Assembly: GCA_002401445.1 (NCBI GenBank)
Contig: NVTD01000005.1
Coordinates: forward strand, 1 to 40,076
Source: Candidatus Wolfebacteria bacterium
GTDB taxonomy: Bacteria; Patescibacteriota; Minisyncoccia; Phycocordibacterales; GCA-2401445
Direction: 5' to 3'
DNA: 40,076 nucleotides
Below, one piece after another: positions 1 through 8,607 of this stretch. The notes under the pieces were generated by a model. The model did no database searches. It was not told the origin of the DNA and saw only the letters and a program-made list of their open reading frames with translations. The number at the start of each line of letters is the position of its first letter. Position 1 is the first letter of the stretch. A program made the position numbers and the translations under genes.

Positions 1-244
1 CCAAAGTCTTGAAAGGTATACCGAGCGATGCCGCTACACGCATAGCATCCAGTCGGTCTTCACGCCAAGTACACCCGCCTGTACCAGTTCGGGCAGGCTC
101 AATCCAATCAGGTTGCCATACTTTTATGAATACGCCAGTCACGTCAAAGCCGCGCTTCTTCAGAAGCGCGGCAGATACTGATGAATCAACTCCACCAGAC
201 AAACCGACATAGGCCTTCTTTCCCTTTCCATCTTGACTGTTCAT
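1..244 (-). CDS. mnmA: tRNA 2-thiouridylase MnmA, N-terminal part (runs off the left edge)
   Basis: Only the first 81 residues are inside the window. They begin [20 protein letters not shown] and contain the PP-loop SGGVDSS, which binds ATP in the N-type ATP pyrophosphatases that thiolate U34 of tRNA Lys, Glu and Gln. After it come GVFIKVW and a TGGCTWRED...DAMRVA stretch typical of MnmA. The start ATG at 244 is the first in frame. A consensus TATAAT ends 10 nt upstream, so the message should carry almost no 5' leader, and no Shine-Dalgarno sequence is seen. The gene is divergent from the small gene at 308. The C-terminal catalytic cysteine and tRNA-binding parts lie outside the window. Confidence 0.9.
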   Translation of the reverse strand, partial: MNSQDGKGKKAYVGLSGGVDSSVSAALLKKRGFDVTGVFIKVWQPDWIEPARTGTGGCTWREDRLDAMRVAASLGIPFKTL

Positions 245-261
245 AATAAATGTGATTATAT
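233..261 (+). promoter_or_regulatory. Promoter for the small gene at 308
   Basis: TTGACT (233-238), 17-bp spacer, TTATAT (256-261) with a TG at 253-254, making an extended -10. It is back-to-back with the mnmA promoter. It also rules out a gene start at 233, which would sit on the -35. Confidence 0.5.
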
Positions 262-283
262 ACTTTCAGGTTTAAGAAAGCAA
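255..283 (-). promoter_or_regulatory. mnmA promoter, near-leaderless
   Basis: On the minus strand TTGCTT (283-278), a 17-bp spacer and TATAAT (260-255) precede the mnmA ATG at 244 by 10 nt, predicting a leader of about 3 nt. It overlaps the divergent plus-strand promoter. Confidence 0.6.
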
Positions 284-307
284 CAAGAAACAAAAAGAAA
301 GGCAAAA

Positions 308-667
308 ATGTCACCAAATACATACAGTATAGAGCAATTGCGACACATGATCAGAAAACTCAAAGATGTTGACTTGCCGTCTTCACAATTAGTTGACTTC
401 AAAAACACAGATCGTACCAGCAACCCTGATGCCCATGTACGACTTTCTAGTCTTGGTAAACTCATTATTGAAGCAATTCTAGGCGCGCTTATAATCAACA
501 ATCACACTACTGAATCAAAATGGGAGAAAGAACTGTTACTTACACAATGGTTGCAAGTAAACAGCAAAGAACTAGAGTTCGCTTGCATGGCTAGAGACTT
601 GGAAAAAGCTCTGAAAGAATTCGGCACTGTACTCGATAATTTCTTAAATATCATCGAGGGAAAATAA
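308..667 (+). CDS. Hypothetical protein, 119 aa
   Basis: Not recognised. It starts MSPNTYSIEQLRHMIRKLKD and looks all-helical: a charged N-terminal helix, then a hydrophobic stretch near residues 45-60 (LGKLIIEAILGALII) that may be a buried helix rather than a membrane span, then amphipathic helices to the C-terminus. There is no cysteine cluster and no known motif. The ATG at 308 is chosen because AAAGG lies 5 nt upstream and the promoter core covers 233-261. A strong terminator follows 30 nt after the stop, so this is a single-gene transcription unit divergent from mnmA. Function unknown. Confidence 0.6.
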   Translation: MSPNTYSIEQLRHMIRKLKDVDLPSSQLVDFKNTDRTSNPDAHVRLSSLGKLIIEAILGALIINNHTTESKWEKELLLTQWLQVNSKELEFACMARDLEKALKEFGTVLDNFLNIIEGK

Positions 668-697
668 TCAAACAAAAACTCAAACAAATTTATCAAA

Positions 698-727
698 GCA
701 CGCTTCCGCAGGAAGCGTGCTTTTCTT
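698..727 (+). terminator. Rho-independent terminator
   Basis: A perfect 10-bp stem GCACGCTTCC/GGAAGCGTGC with loop GCA is followed by TTTTCTT. It ends the gene at 308-667 and faces the end of mltG. Confidence 0.85.
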
Positions 728-752
728 AACCCCTTACCCTAAACCCTTTCCA

Positions 753-1769
753 CTAATTAAGATACAACCTCCTATTCATCTTATGCTCCTCAAAATCTCT
801 AGCATAGTGCATTCCTCCTTGTCTATCAGAAAGATAGAATAAATATGGTGATTTAATAGGAGACACTGCAGCGCGAATACTTGAGAGTCCTGGATTACTG
901 ATTGCTCCTATTGGAAGCCCTGGATATTTATACGTATTGTATGGAGAATCAACTTTTAAATCGTCTAGGGTTACTTCATATGTATTCTTGCCAATTATGT
1001 ATGGGAAAACTGCATCAACTTGCAATGCCATGCCTATGCGAATTCGCTCCCACAATATTCCTGATATCATTTGTCTCGTTCTCAATTTACGTGCTTCTTC
1101 CTCTAAGAGTGAAGCCATAATAACCACATCGTCAACAGATTTTCCAAATGCATCTATTTCATCTTGAACAGTTGCGATCTGATTCCAGAAATTTGACTCC
1201 ATTTGTTCTACTACGTGTTCAGCTTTTATATTAGGTAAAAAGAAGTATGTATCGGGAAACAGATATCCTTCTTTCTTTTTTACCAAACGTAAGAATGCGC
1301 TTCCACTAAATTTTGGAAACTTAGATTCCATGATCTCTGCTATCTCAAAAGTCGTCACGCCCTCTGGCAACAACACTCTAATCGGAGTTAACCCGTAAAT
1401 ACCTTTGCTTACACGCCTGGCAATCGACATAACAGATTTACCATTCTCAAAAGCATAATCCCCAGCAACAACTCCCCCCTCGTGTCCAAACACACGAACA
1501 AAAACATTCATCCAAATTGCTGATCGAACCAGACCAACATTCTCAAAATGAACAGTTACTTCATCAAGCGTCATACCCTCTTCTATAGTAACGACATCTC
1601 CCACTGGAAAATTATTCGGTGGTCCATATGTCGTATACAAAATTGACCAAACAAAAAATCCCGCTACAAACGCAAGAACTAACATCCTTGGCTTAAATTT
1701 TCTTGTATCGCGACACAGCGGCCGAAACTCCTTACGCACTCGGCGTATATATTTTTTGATTGTTTCCAT
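753..1769 (-). CDS. mltG: Endolytic murein transglycosylase MltG (YceG family)
   Basis: 338 aa. A single membrane anchor lies at about residues 29-47 (MLVLAFVAGFFVWSILY), with the catalytic YceG domain outside. Family motifs are present: EGYLFPDTYFF at 167-177, and IMASLLEEEA at 217-226, which holds the catalytic glutamate (family consensus ASIIEKE). The C-terminal block SPYNTYKYPGLPIGAISNPG is also there. MltG cleaves nascent glycan strands and sets their length. The length matches the family. The upstream gene ends at the same base where mltG starts (TAATG overlap at 1769-1771), so the two are translationally coupled. No terminator is seen after the stop apart from the convergent one at 698-727. 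Confidence 0.93.
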   Translation of the reverse strand: METIKKYIRRVRKEFRPLCRDTRKFKPRMLVLAFVAGFFVWSILYTTYGPPNNFPVGDVVTIEEGMTLDEVTVHFENVGLVRSAIWMNVFVRVFGHEGGVVAGDYAFENGKSVMSIARRVSKGIYGLTPIRVLLPEGVTTFEIAEIMESKFPKFSGSAFLRLVKKKEGYLFPDTYFFLPNIKAEHVVEQMESNFWNQIATVQDEIDAFGKSVDDVVIMASLLEEEARKLRTRQMISGILWERIRIGMALQVDAVFPYIIGKNTYEVTLDDLKVDSPYNTYKYPGLPIGAISNPGLSSIRAAVSPIKSPYLFYLSDRQGGMHYARDFEEHKMNRRLYLN

Positions 1770-3010
1770 TATGTAGGTAGATTAGATGGTGCCTCAACTT
1801 TCTTTGATAGCACGCGTTTAAATGTCGGCGTAGCAACAGTACTTCCTGGGAAGTGAAATATCGTTGCCAATTCCTCTGTTGTTAAAATAAATGGTTTACT
1901 ATGAAAATGTTTGTACGGCGAATAGAAAAATGATCTTCTTTTGTATGCATCAAGCATCATTCTCTCATCGCGATTACGACGCATTCTCCGAAAATCCTGC
2001 CATGGATAATCGAAATCAGTAAACCATCCCAATTTAAATCCGTTCAACATTGTGTTTGAGCTATATTGCTTAAAACATCCAATAAGTCCCGGGATGTTCA
2101 CCTCGTTAAACGAATCATTCTCAGCAATATAAAAAGCACGTATTCCTGTTTCAAATGCGAACTTGTCTAAGCTGCGCTCAATCGCTGCAATCTGTTCTAC
2201 TTGTCCTTTTGTCGGATTAGGAAATCCTGGAAAATCATTTCCTGCCACCTTTGGTGGAGTTGCTTCTGCACGAATCTTGTCAATTTCCATTTTACCTTCC
2301 TTTCCCCAATCATCCTTTGTAAATAATCGCCCATCTTTAAACTCTTGTTTTTTGTGTGCTTGAATAAGAATTTGAATCCATGCTTGTTCACCTTTTTTTA
2401 GCGAACCTAAATACTCCACAACAGTTGCCATTGGATCTATCTTGAACTCTTCTTTTGGATCAGTGTCCAACCCATAGTCAACATACGTTTTAATTGGAAA
2501 TGGATCTGCCTTTGTAAGTTTAAAATATGTCCCCCACATTCCACGACTGTCGTTGTTATGTTTTACATCCTTTGTATAATCATCTACTTCGAATATCTCG
2601 ACTGTTGGAAACTGAGCATAAATTTGTGTCTCAATAATCTCTCTCATTTTTGGCTGTGTCCAAATAAAGAAGTGCACCTCACCTCCAATAGAAACAAGCT
2701 CTAACGAATACCATGGAATAAATTTGCCATCCCAATACGTCTCGATTAAATTTGCATTTCCTTTTTGATATAGCGCAACCAAGACAAGCTCCATAGCCCG
2801 GGGTGATTTTAGTACCTCTTTTGGTAATTTGATCTCGAGTAATACTGATCCTGTGTCCTGAATCTTTTTTGTACGAATATATGTCATCCACACGGTAACA
2901 CCGATATAGCCAAAAAGAAGCATTGACCACAATGGAGCGGTCGCTTGTACAAACGGCAAAAGCAAATTGTTCGTTTGAGTGATAAAATAGTTAATCACTT
3001 CCATATCCAT
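1769..3010 (-). CDS. Conserved membrane-anchored protein, possible partner of a TraD/VirB4-like ATPase
   Basis: 413 aa from the ATG at 3010, chosen because GAGG lies 8 nt upstream. A longer reading to 3070 would start inside the preceding terminator hairpin. One transmembrane helix lies at about residues 22-45 (APLWSMLLFGYIGVTVWMTY). A large soluble region follows with no enzyme motif I can name. The end (LTTEELATIFHFPGST, then LSKKVEAPSNLP) resembles, from memory, the segment preceding the ATPase domain in type IV secretion/conjugation-type proteins; that link is inference. The stop overlaps the mltG start, suggesting a cell-envelope role. Confidence 0.65.
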   Translation of the reverse strand: MDMEVINYFITQTNNLLLPFVQATAPLWSMLLFGYIGVTVWMTYIRTKKIQDTGSVLLEIKLPKEVLKSPRAMELVLVALYQKGNANLIETYWDGKFIPWYSLELVSIGGEVHFFIWTQPKMREIIETQIYAQFPTVEIFEVDDYTKDVKHNNDSRGMWGTYFKLTKADPFPIKTYVDYGLDTDPKEEFKIDPMATVVEYLGSLKKGEQAWIQILIQAHKKQEFKDGRLFTKDDWGKEGKMEIDKIRAEATPPKVAGNDFPGFPNPTKGQVEQIAAIERSLDKFAFETGIRAFYIAENDSFNEVNIPGLIGCFKQYSSNTMLNGFKLGWFTDFDYPWQDFRRMRRNRDERMMLDAYKRRSFFYSPYKHFHSKPFILTTEELATIFHFPGSTVATPTFKRVLSKKVEAPSNLPT

Positions 3011-3046
3011 ACATGATACCTCAAAATGCTCTTGGGTAAAAAGGAT

Positions 3047-3081
3047 AAAACCCCGCGATGGCATAGCCATCGCGGGGTTTT
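3047..3081. terminator. Bidirectional terminator
   Basis: A 16-bp stem AAAACCCCGCGATGGC / GCCATCGCGGGGTTTT with loop ATA. It terminates the minus-strand regulator gene ending at 3200. It lies within 40 nt of the start of the next gene (3010). Confidence 0.85.
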
Positions 3082-3101
3082 ATTAACGACGTAGAGCGAG
3101 G

Positions 3102-3203
3102 AAATGGAAAAGCAAAGCTTTTCCATTTCTGAGCCGAGGAGTTAATATAAAATTTTCGATGCTCTGCATCAAAATTTTATATAAAGCAATTAAATTGCTT
3201 TAT
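3102..3203. repeat. Three consecutive perfect hairpins after the regulator gene
   Basis: Hairpin A is 3102-3128 (12-bp stem AAATGGAAAAGC, loop AAA). Hairpin B is 3145-3182 (12-bp AT stem, one bulged C at 3157, then GATGC/GCATC around TCT). Hairpin C is 3181-3203 (10-bp stem ATAAAGCAAT, loop TAA), which includes the regulator stop codon. None has a classic T-tract; the true terminator is at 3047-3081. Confidence 0.8.
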
Positions 3204-4231
3204 TTAGACAATGTATATCGTCCTTGTTTGTCCTTCTTGAATAGATCACTATTCTGCAAATTCACGACAATCGTATTCTCTTTTACGTATCGCTCACGCA
3301 AAACCTTATCAACAATCTCTTCTCGTGTCAGTGGTCCATTCTTTTCTAGAACTTCTGCAATAACATCTTTTACAACACCACTAGCATGTCCCCATTCAGC
3401 AAGAGCATATAGACCTCGGCCAACAAGTACAAAACGCTTATCCTTTATCAATTCATTATGACATGTCGCAACATGTGCTTCTTTATCAAATACGCTTGTT
3501 ATTGATTCAGCAACCTCTGTAAAATGCATGGGTGAACCATGTCGTCGTATAACAAGAAAAGCATAATCTCTCATTCGCTTTGCACGAATATTTGGTGATT
3601 GTGCATTTCCCCATTCACCTAATTTGTTCTTGCCAAGATTCTTTGAAAGGTTTAGCCAACGTCGAGCAATCTCTTCATTACGAAACTCTTCTGACATATC
3701 TTTCATATGTTCAAAGAAAGATTCAACCATATCTGATTCTGGTATTAAATCATCATCTGAAATGTTTGAATATAATTTTTTAAGAGACTCTTCAACCGCT
3801 GTTACATGCGACTCCTCAAGAAACCATCGATGTTGAAATGATGAATCTTCTTTTCGTTGCTTAAATAGATCTCCTAGTACAAGTATAAAATGGATGTGGT
3901 TCTGTGTGCTTGCATCCTTTGATATAGATATCAATAATTCTGCTTCAGAAACTACTCCTCCAAGGTCACCTATCATGGCCTTTAATTCTTCAAAAACCTC
4001 TTCTTCTTTTCCGTATGCATCTGACTTACGAATAGTAGCAAGAGCATAGTTCTCAATTTGTCGAACACGCTCGCGGGTAATACCATAACGTTTTCCAATG
4101 GCCTCTAGGGTCATTTTCTGCGTATCTGCACCTAATCCAAAACGACTTATCACAACTTCACGTGCACGTTCAGGAAGCACCGCGATCAAACGCTTTGTAA
4201 TTGGCTTAGGTTTTAGATTCGCTTTTGCCAT
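3200..4231 (-). CDS. Sigma-70 region 4 HTH fused to HARE-HTH/RpoE-delta-like winged helices
   Basis: 343 aa. Residues about 12-70 match sigma-70 region 4: LPERAREVVISRFGL, then TLEAIGKRYGITRERVRQIE, the -35-recognising helix-turn-helix. Regions 1-3, including the -10-binding region 2, are absent. Residues about 211-271 (VIRRHGSPMHFTEVAESI to KRFVLVGRGLYALAEWG) resemble the HARE-HTH domain of the RNA polymerase delta subunit. Residues 272-343 form a second winged-helix-like module ending QGRYTLSK. It probably acts as a transcription regulator contacting RNA polymerase and DNA rather than as a complete sigma factor. It has its own promoters at 4268-4306 and a terminator at 3047-3081. Confidence 0.8.
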   Translation of the reverse strand: MAKANLKPKPITKRLIAVLPERAREVVISRFGLGADTQKMTLEAIGKRYGITRERVRQIENYALATIRKSDAYGKEEEVFEELKAMIGDLGGVVSEAELLISISKDASTQNHIHFILVLGDLFKQRKEDSSFQHRWFLEESHVTAVEESLKKLYSNISDDDLIPESDMVESFFEHMKDMSEEFRNEEIARRWLNLSKNLGKNKLGEWGNAQSPNIRAKRMRDYAFLVIRRHGSPMHFTEVAESITSVFDKEAHVATCHNELIKDKRFVLVGRGLYALAEWGHASGVVKDVIAEVLEKNGPLTREEIVDKVLRERYVKENTIVVNLQNSDLFKKDKQGRYTLSK

Positions 4232-4267
4232 AGTAGTAAAAAGTTATTTTAGTAAATTTATTAAACT

Positions 4268-4306
4268 AGTGTATTACACATTATCACGCATGTCAAGGGA
4301 CGTCAA
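4268..4306 (-). promoter_or_regulatory. Two overlapping promoters for the sigma4/HARE regulator
   Basis: P1: TTGACG (4306-4301), 17 bp, TAATGT (4283-4278) with an extended TGA. P2: TTGACA (4296-4291), 17 bp, TACACT (4273-4268). Both leave a leader of about 30-40 nt before the ATG at 4231. That differs from the leaderless layout of leuS next door. Confidence 0.55.
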
Positions 4307-4333
4307 GTCCTACGCAAAATGATCTACTCAGAA

Positions 4334-6772
4334 TTAATCGTCCACCACAATACTAATTAATTTATCCTTAATATAAATTATTTTCTTTATATTTTTACCT
4401 TCAATCCACTTCGAAACACCAGGCAATTCCTGAGCTTCTGTCTTAACTTCATCCTCATCTTTCCCACTATCAATCTCGAATGTGTCCCTAACCTTTCCGT
4501 TAACCTGAACAGCTATAGTGACCGTCTCATCAATTATTTTTTCTGTATTACATACAGGCCATATAGAGTTGTGTATAGATGTTTCTTTAACAAACATACT
4601 CCATAACTCTTCTGTTATGTGAGGCGCAAAAGGAGCCAACAATTGCAAGAAGATCTTGTATACATCTACCGGGATCGACTGCAATTTGTGCAGAGTATTT
4701 CCTAAAGTCATCAATGTAGAGATGGCTGTATTGAATCTAAATGAAATTATATCTTCAGATACTTTCTGAATTGCCTTATGGAGTTCTCTTTCTACATTTT
4801 TATCTATCTCTGAATCCTCAGAAACTCTTTCTGACAAGACACCAACACGCTCAAGAAACCGTCGTGGTCCTATAATGCTTTTTGTACTCCACTCGATATT
4901 CTGATCAAACGGCCCCATAAACATCTCGTAGACACGCAAAGTATCTGCTCCATAGGTATTAACAATATCGTCAGGATTGACTACGTTTCCAAATCTCTTG
5001 CTCATCTTACGTCCATCCTCTGCCTGAATAAGTCCTACATGCTGTAAACGTTTGAATGGTTCAGACTCACTTACAACACCTATGTCATGTAGGAATTTAT
5101 GCCAAAACCGTGCATATATAAGATGCCGTGTTGCGTGCTCTGCACCACCAACATACATGTCGACAGGCTGCCAATATTTTTCCTTTTCAGGATCAACTAG
5201 TGCAGTATCATTTTTGTTATCCATGTAGCGCAAATAGTACCAACTTGAGCCTGCCCATTGAGGCATGGTATTTGTCTCGCGCTTTCCTTCACCGCCACAT
5301 TCTGGACACGCTACGTTTACCCATTCAGGTATGTTTGCAAGAGGTGACTCTCCTGTTCCTGTTGGTTCATAATGTTCTACATCAGGAAGCACAACGGGTA
5401 AGTCACTCTCCGGAACTGCAACCGGACCACATTTCTCACAGTGAATTATTGGTATCGGTTCACCCCAATATCTCTGCCGTGAGAATACCCAATCACGGAG
5501 TTTGTAATTAACAGTCTTCTTTGCCAGGCCTTTTTCTTCCAAATGTTTTATAACTATTTCTCTAACACTTCCACCTGATTGACCCGCGACTTCTTCAGGT
5601 TCTGTTAAGACTCCGTTCTTCATATCTACGAAGCACTCCTCAAGATCACGAACCTTCCCAGCCTCTACTTCATCTTTAGGAAACAATACCGGTTTAAGAG
5701 GAATGTCATATTTCTTAGCAAATGCAAAATCACGCTCATCATGACATGAACATTTCACTATGCCTGTGCCATAGTCTGCTAACGCGTAACTCGCTATCCA
5801 TATCGGCAAATCACCATTTCCTAAAGGATCCACAATATACCTTCCAGTAAACACTCCCTCAACATTTTTGCTCCCATCAAAATCTTTTTCATTCTGCTTA
5901 TGCGCAAGATGCTTTGCCGTTTCTAATATTTCTTCCTTGTTATCTATACCCTCGAGCAGATCCGGCAACAATCCGTGATCAGGCGCAATCACAACAAAAG
6001 TATCGGCATAACATGCCTCAAAGTGTGCAGAGAATGTATCTATTGTTATATTTGTATCTTTAACAGGTGCAGTAAAAAGCATTCCTTCACTCCTACCGAT
6101 CCAATTTCTCTGTGACTCTTTAATAGACTTAGGCCAATCAAGATCATTCAAGCCTTCAAGTAATTTATCGGCATACTCACGAATTTTCAAAACCCACTGA
6201 CGTATTGGTCTCTTTTCAACCTGTGTGCCACAGCGTTCACACTTGCCGTCCTCAACATCTTCATTAGCAAGACCAGTCAAACATGAAGGGCACCAATTGA
6301 TAGGTTCATTGGATTCATGTGCTAAACCTTTTTTGAATAGTTGTAAGAAGATCCATTGTGTCCATTTGTAATACTTTGGATCAGTTGTGTTAATCTCACG
6401 GTCCCAATCATAATCAAAGCCAATGGAAGCAAGTTGCTCTTTATACCGAGCAATGTTTTTCTCTACCATCACTCGCGGATGGACTTTGTTCTTTATCGCA
6501 TAGTTTTCAGCAGGCAGTCCAAAAGCATCCCATCCCATTGGATGCAATACGCTTTTCCCTTGCATTCGCTTGAGGCGTGAAAATACATCTGTTGCAATAT
6601 ATCCTTTTGGATGACCAACATGTAATCCTTCTCCAGAGGGATACGGAAACATGTCCAACACATAACACTTTTCTTTATTCGGATTCTCCTCCGTCTGATA
6701 GGTTTTATCTTCTTTCCATTTCCTTTGCCATTTTTCCTCAACAGCTTTGTGATCATAATTGAAAGAATTCAT
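4334..6772 (-). CDS. leuS: Leucyl-tRNA synthetase
   Basis: 812 aa from the ATG at 6772 (MNSFNYDHKAVEEKWQRKWK). Class I motifs are clear: PYPSGEGLHVGHPKGY (HIGH motif) near the N-terminus and KMSKRFGNVVNPDDI (KMSKS motif) in the C-terminal third. A zinc-binding pair CPSC...CERC lies near residue 160. A large CP1 editing insertion sits between the two Rossmann halves. MPQWAGSSWYYLRY and an anticodon-binding domain with the terminal VQVNGKVR block complete the bacterial-type enzyme. A longer frame to 6808 would need a TTG start upstream of its own promoter. No Shine-Dalgarno is present; the -10 hexamer ends 7 nt before the ATG. Confidence 0.97.
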   Translation of the reverse strand: MNSFNYDHKAVEEKWQRKWKEDKTYQTEENPNKEKCYVLDMFPYPSGEGLHVGHPKGYIATDVFSRLKRMQGKSVLHPMGWDAFGLPAENYAIKNKVHPRVMVEKNIARYKEQLASIGFDYDWDREINTTDPKYYKWTQWIFLQLFKKGLAHESNEPINWCPSCLTGLANEDVEDGKCERCGTQVEKRPIRQWVLKIREYADKLLEGLNDLDWPKSIKESQRNWIGRSEGMLFTAPVKDTNITIDTFSAHFEACYADTFVVIAPDHGLLPDLLEGIDNKEEILETAKHLAHKQNEKDFDGSKNVEGVFTGRYIVDPLGNGDLPIWIASYALADYGTGIVKCSCHDERDFAFAKKYDIPLKPVLFPKDEVEAGKVRDLEECFVDMKNGVLTEPEEVAGQSGGSVREIVIKHLEEKGLAKKTVNYKLRDWVFSRQRYWGEPIPIIHCEKCGPVAVPESDLPVVLPDVEHYEPTGTGESPLANIPEWVNVACPECGGEGKRETNTMPQWAGSSWYYLRYMDNKNDTALVDPEKEKYWQPVDMYVGGAEHATRHLIYARFWHKFLHDIGVVSESEPFKRLQHVGLIQAEDGRKMSKRFGNVVNPDDIVNTYGADTLRVYEMFMGPFDQNIEWSTKSIIGPRRFLERVGVLSERVSEDSEIDKNVERELHKAIQKVSEDIISFRFNTAISTLMTLGNTLHKLQSIPVDVYKIFLQLLAPFAPHITEELWSMFVKETSIHNSIWPVCNTEKIIDETVTIAVQVNGKVRDTFEIDSGKDEDEVKTEAQELPGVSKWIEGKNIKKIIYIKDKLISIVVDD

Positions 6773-6779
6773 GTACACA

Positions 6780-6808
6780 AGAATACAACAAAAACAGAGT
6801 TGGTTCAA
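6780..6808 (-). promoter_or_regulatory. leuS promoter, leaderless
   Basis: TTGAAC (6808-6803), exact 17-bp spacer, TATTCT (6785-6780), then 7 nt and the leuS ATG at 6772. Transcription should start at or next to the start codon. Confidence 0.6.
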
Positions 6809-6810
6809 GT

Positions 6811-6843
6811 AAAAGAAAACCGCTGTACAAATAGCACAGCGGT
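6811..6843 (-). terminator. Terminator of the 47-aa gene
   Basis: Stem ACCGCTGT/ACAGCGGT (6819-6826 with 6836-6843). On the minus strand it is followed by TTTTCTTTT. It separates the small membrane gene from the leuS promoter. Confidence 0.8.
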
Positions 6844-6856
6844 CAAATCCTTATAC

Positions 6857-7000
6857 TCACCAAGCCCAACCAATGGATTTCAGCAAATCCTTAATTGGAA
6901 TGAATGCAAACCAAAGAATGATAGTAACAAAGAGTGTAGCAATAATATTACTAAGAATTCCACGATTTTGCGGCACACGTGCAATAGGCATAATACGCAT
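6857..7000 (-). CDS. Small membrane protein, 47 aa
   Basis: The protein starts MRIMPIARVPQNRGILSN, runs through one transmembrane helix of about 20 residues (IIATLFVTIILWFAFIP) and ends SIGWAW with a TGA stop. AAGGAG lies 8 nt before the ATG and a proper terminator follows directly, so this is a genuine short gene. A basic N-terminus before the helix suggests a cytoplasmic N-terminus. Not recognised as a named family. It sits downstream of another small membrane protein (7077-7433) and may share its transcript. Confidence 0.75.
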   Translation of the reverse strand: MRIMPIARVPQNRGILSNIIATLFVTIILWFAFIPIKDLLKSIGWAW

Positions 7001-7076
7001 TAGCTTGCTCCTTTCTGGTTGTAACCAATATTACAATACCACATTATTAGTGCAGTGCAACTGTTTACCAACAGCA

Positions 7077-7433
7077 TCAAAATGTTATTCCTGGAAACAA
7101 CAAACGAAACGACATTATGATACTTGTGCCACAAAGTGCACAACAGAACAGTTCAAACCCAAACGCCTCATCATAAAATCTGATCTTGAGATTTTCAGGT
7201 AATTCTGAGCGATCAGTCATACCTATGTATTCTTCATCTTTTGACACATCATCATTCAAGCACCTACAGGCTTCATCAAATTCAGGCCCGTATTCTAAGC
7301 GAGTATGTTCATTGGGATACCCAGTTATTTCCAGATCTCTACGTACTCCATACGCTAGAACAACATATACAAAAAAAGCAATACAAACACATACTGATCC
7401 ACAAATGATATAGAACGAAGGCAACGCAAACAT
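7077..7433 (-). CDS. Hypothetical two-helix membrane protein, 118 aa
   Basis: It begins MFALPSFYIICGSVCVCIAF, a transmembrane helix at about 5-28. An acidic loop follows containing CRCLNDD and DEEYIGMTDRSELPENLKIRF. A second hydrophobic stretch near residues 93-115 (FELFCCALCGTSIIMSFRLL) is cysteine-rich. GGGAG lies 8 nt before the ATG. No family recognised. The gene lies between the terminator at 7515-7549 and the 47-aa gene, with which it may be co-transcribed. Confidence 0.65.
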   Translation of the reverse strand: MFALPSFYIICGSVCVCIAFFVYVVLAYGVRRDLEITGYPNEHTRLEYGPEFDEACRCLNDDVSKDEEYIGMTDRSELPENLKIRFYDEAFGFELFCCALCGTSIIMSFRLLFPGITF

Positions 7434-7514
7434 TATAGACTCCCTGGTTAATTTTTATTGTCGAGACTTTTTGTCTAGTATTAGAAAAACATAATAAATT
7501 TATTTTGTCAAAGA

Positions 7515-7549
7515 AACCACCCGCGGGCTCGTAGAGCCCTCGGGTGGTT
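7515..7549. terminator. Terminator after the DUF5671 gene
   Basis: Long GC-rich dyad: AACCACCCG and GGGCTC arms around GTA, pairing with GAGCCC and CGGGTGGTT. On the minus strand it is followed by TCTTTG. It lies 12 nt after the stop at 7561. Confidence 0.75.
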
Positions 7550-7560
7550 CTATTACGATC

Positions 7561-8511
7561 CTATAGGTCAGCACCCGGCAATTTTGGTACTGCGTTTTTA
7601 TATGGATATATATCTGGATCGATTGTTCGATCAAAACAAGTTAGACCCATATCATGCCCCCACAGTTCAGATACAGTAGGTTTTCCTATGTCCCTTGTGT
7701 CACGTCCTGACTTCTCCTTACTTTCAAGAGCAAACACCGCGCATAATCTAAACGAATGCTCTCCTGTTTTTTCATACACGTATGGTTGGTCGGTTTCTGG
7801 ATCAATTGTTACAAAATATCCTCGTATCGAATCATTTAGATCCTTAATACGTGTAGGTATACTTCCCTTGTCTTGCCAATAGCTTACCACCTGCCTCTGT
7901 ATATTTTCTAGATGCTGCACTCTTTGTTGATCAAACCGTAAATCTCTTTGCTCACCTGGAGTTCCCATGATCACAAATCCTCCAACAACAAGTGCAAGTA
8001 CAACAATCGGTACCACTACACCAAAACTTTTTAGCTTAGATGTAACCACACCCGGATCACGTCCCAGATCATATCGATAGTATGAGAATATCGCACTAGT
8101 CACTATCAACATTGATCCAACCTTGAGTAAGAACCGTGTGGTTATCTCACCATTTAGAAAAATATTAAGAGTCGTAATTAAACTTCCAGCTATAATCGCT
8201 CCTGCTACAAATAAAGTAAAATATATCAGCCACCGTCGTACCCACATGTCATTCTTTGCGGGATTTTTCGCCAAGTCACGATTCAAACGTCGCGTAATAT
8301 AAATATACAAAGGAAACACTACAATCAACGATGCAATTGCAAACCGTATTGATGCTGAAGATGGATCATAAGAAAAACCATATATACGATCTGGATACAA
8401 AGTATTTATAATACTAAATACCAATCGCAATACACTAAACGTGCTCACATACAATGTAACCATTGCAGCAACATACAAAAAGAAATCCCTCGGTGTTGTT
8501 TTTGAACTCAT
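7561..8511 (-). CDS. DUF5671-type polytopic membrane protein with a C-terminal soluble domain
   Basis: 316 aa. The N-terminal half has about five transmembrane helices. It opens TTPRDFFLYVAAMVTLYVST, the pattern I associate with DUF5671 proteins common in candidate-phyla bacteria. After helix 5 (about 165-185) comes a soluble C-terminal domain (RVQHLENIQRQVVSYWQDKG, then DPETDQPYVYEK and FRLCAVFAL). It resembles the folded part of pseudopilin-like proteins, with two cysteines near the end. No catalytic motif is visible and the function is unknown. Start: the first ATG, at 8511; no clear Shine-Dalgarno. Confidence 0.7.
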   Translation of the reverse strand: MSSKTTPRDFFLYVAAMVTLYVSTFSVLRLVFSIINTLYPDRIYGFSYDPSSASIRFAIASLIVVFPLYIYITRRLNRDLAKNPAKNDMWVRRWLIYFTLFVAGAIIAGSLITTLNIFLNGEITTRFLLKVGSMLIVTSAIFSYYRYDLGRDPGVVTSKLKSFGVVVPIVVLALVVGGFVIMGTPGEQRDLRFDQQRVQHLENIQRQVVSYWQDKGSIPTRIKDLNDSIRGYFVTIDPETDQPYVYEKTGEHSFRLCAVFALESKEKSGRDTRDIGKPTVSELWGHDMGLTCFDRTIDPDIYPYKNAVPKLPGADL

Positions 8512-8607
8512 GCTATTAATGAATTAATTACTCAATAATTATATCTCTCCCTAATTATATCTTGAAGTAGGAAGTGGCACCATACATATGTATCATCCAT
8601 CATCTAT

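Noticed and set aside
3010-3070. Upstream extension of the membrane protein to 3070
   Set aside because: That start lies in the stem of the preceding terminator; GAGG at 8 nt supports 3010.
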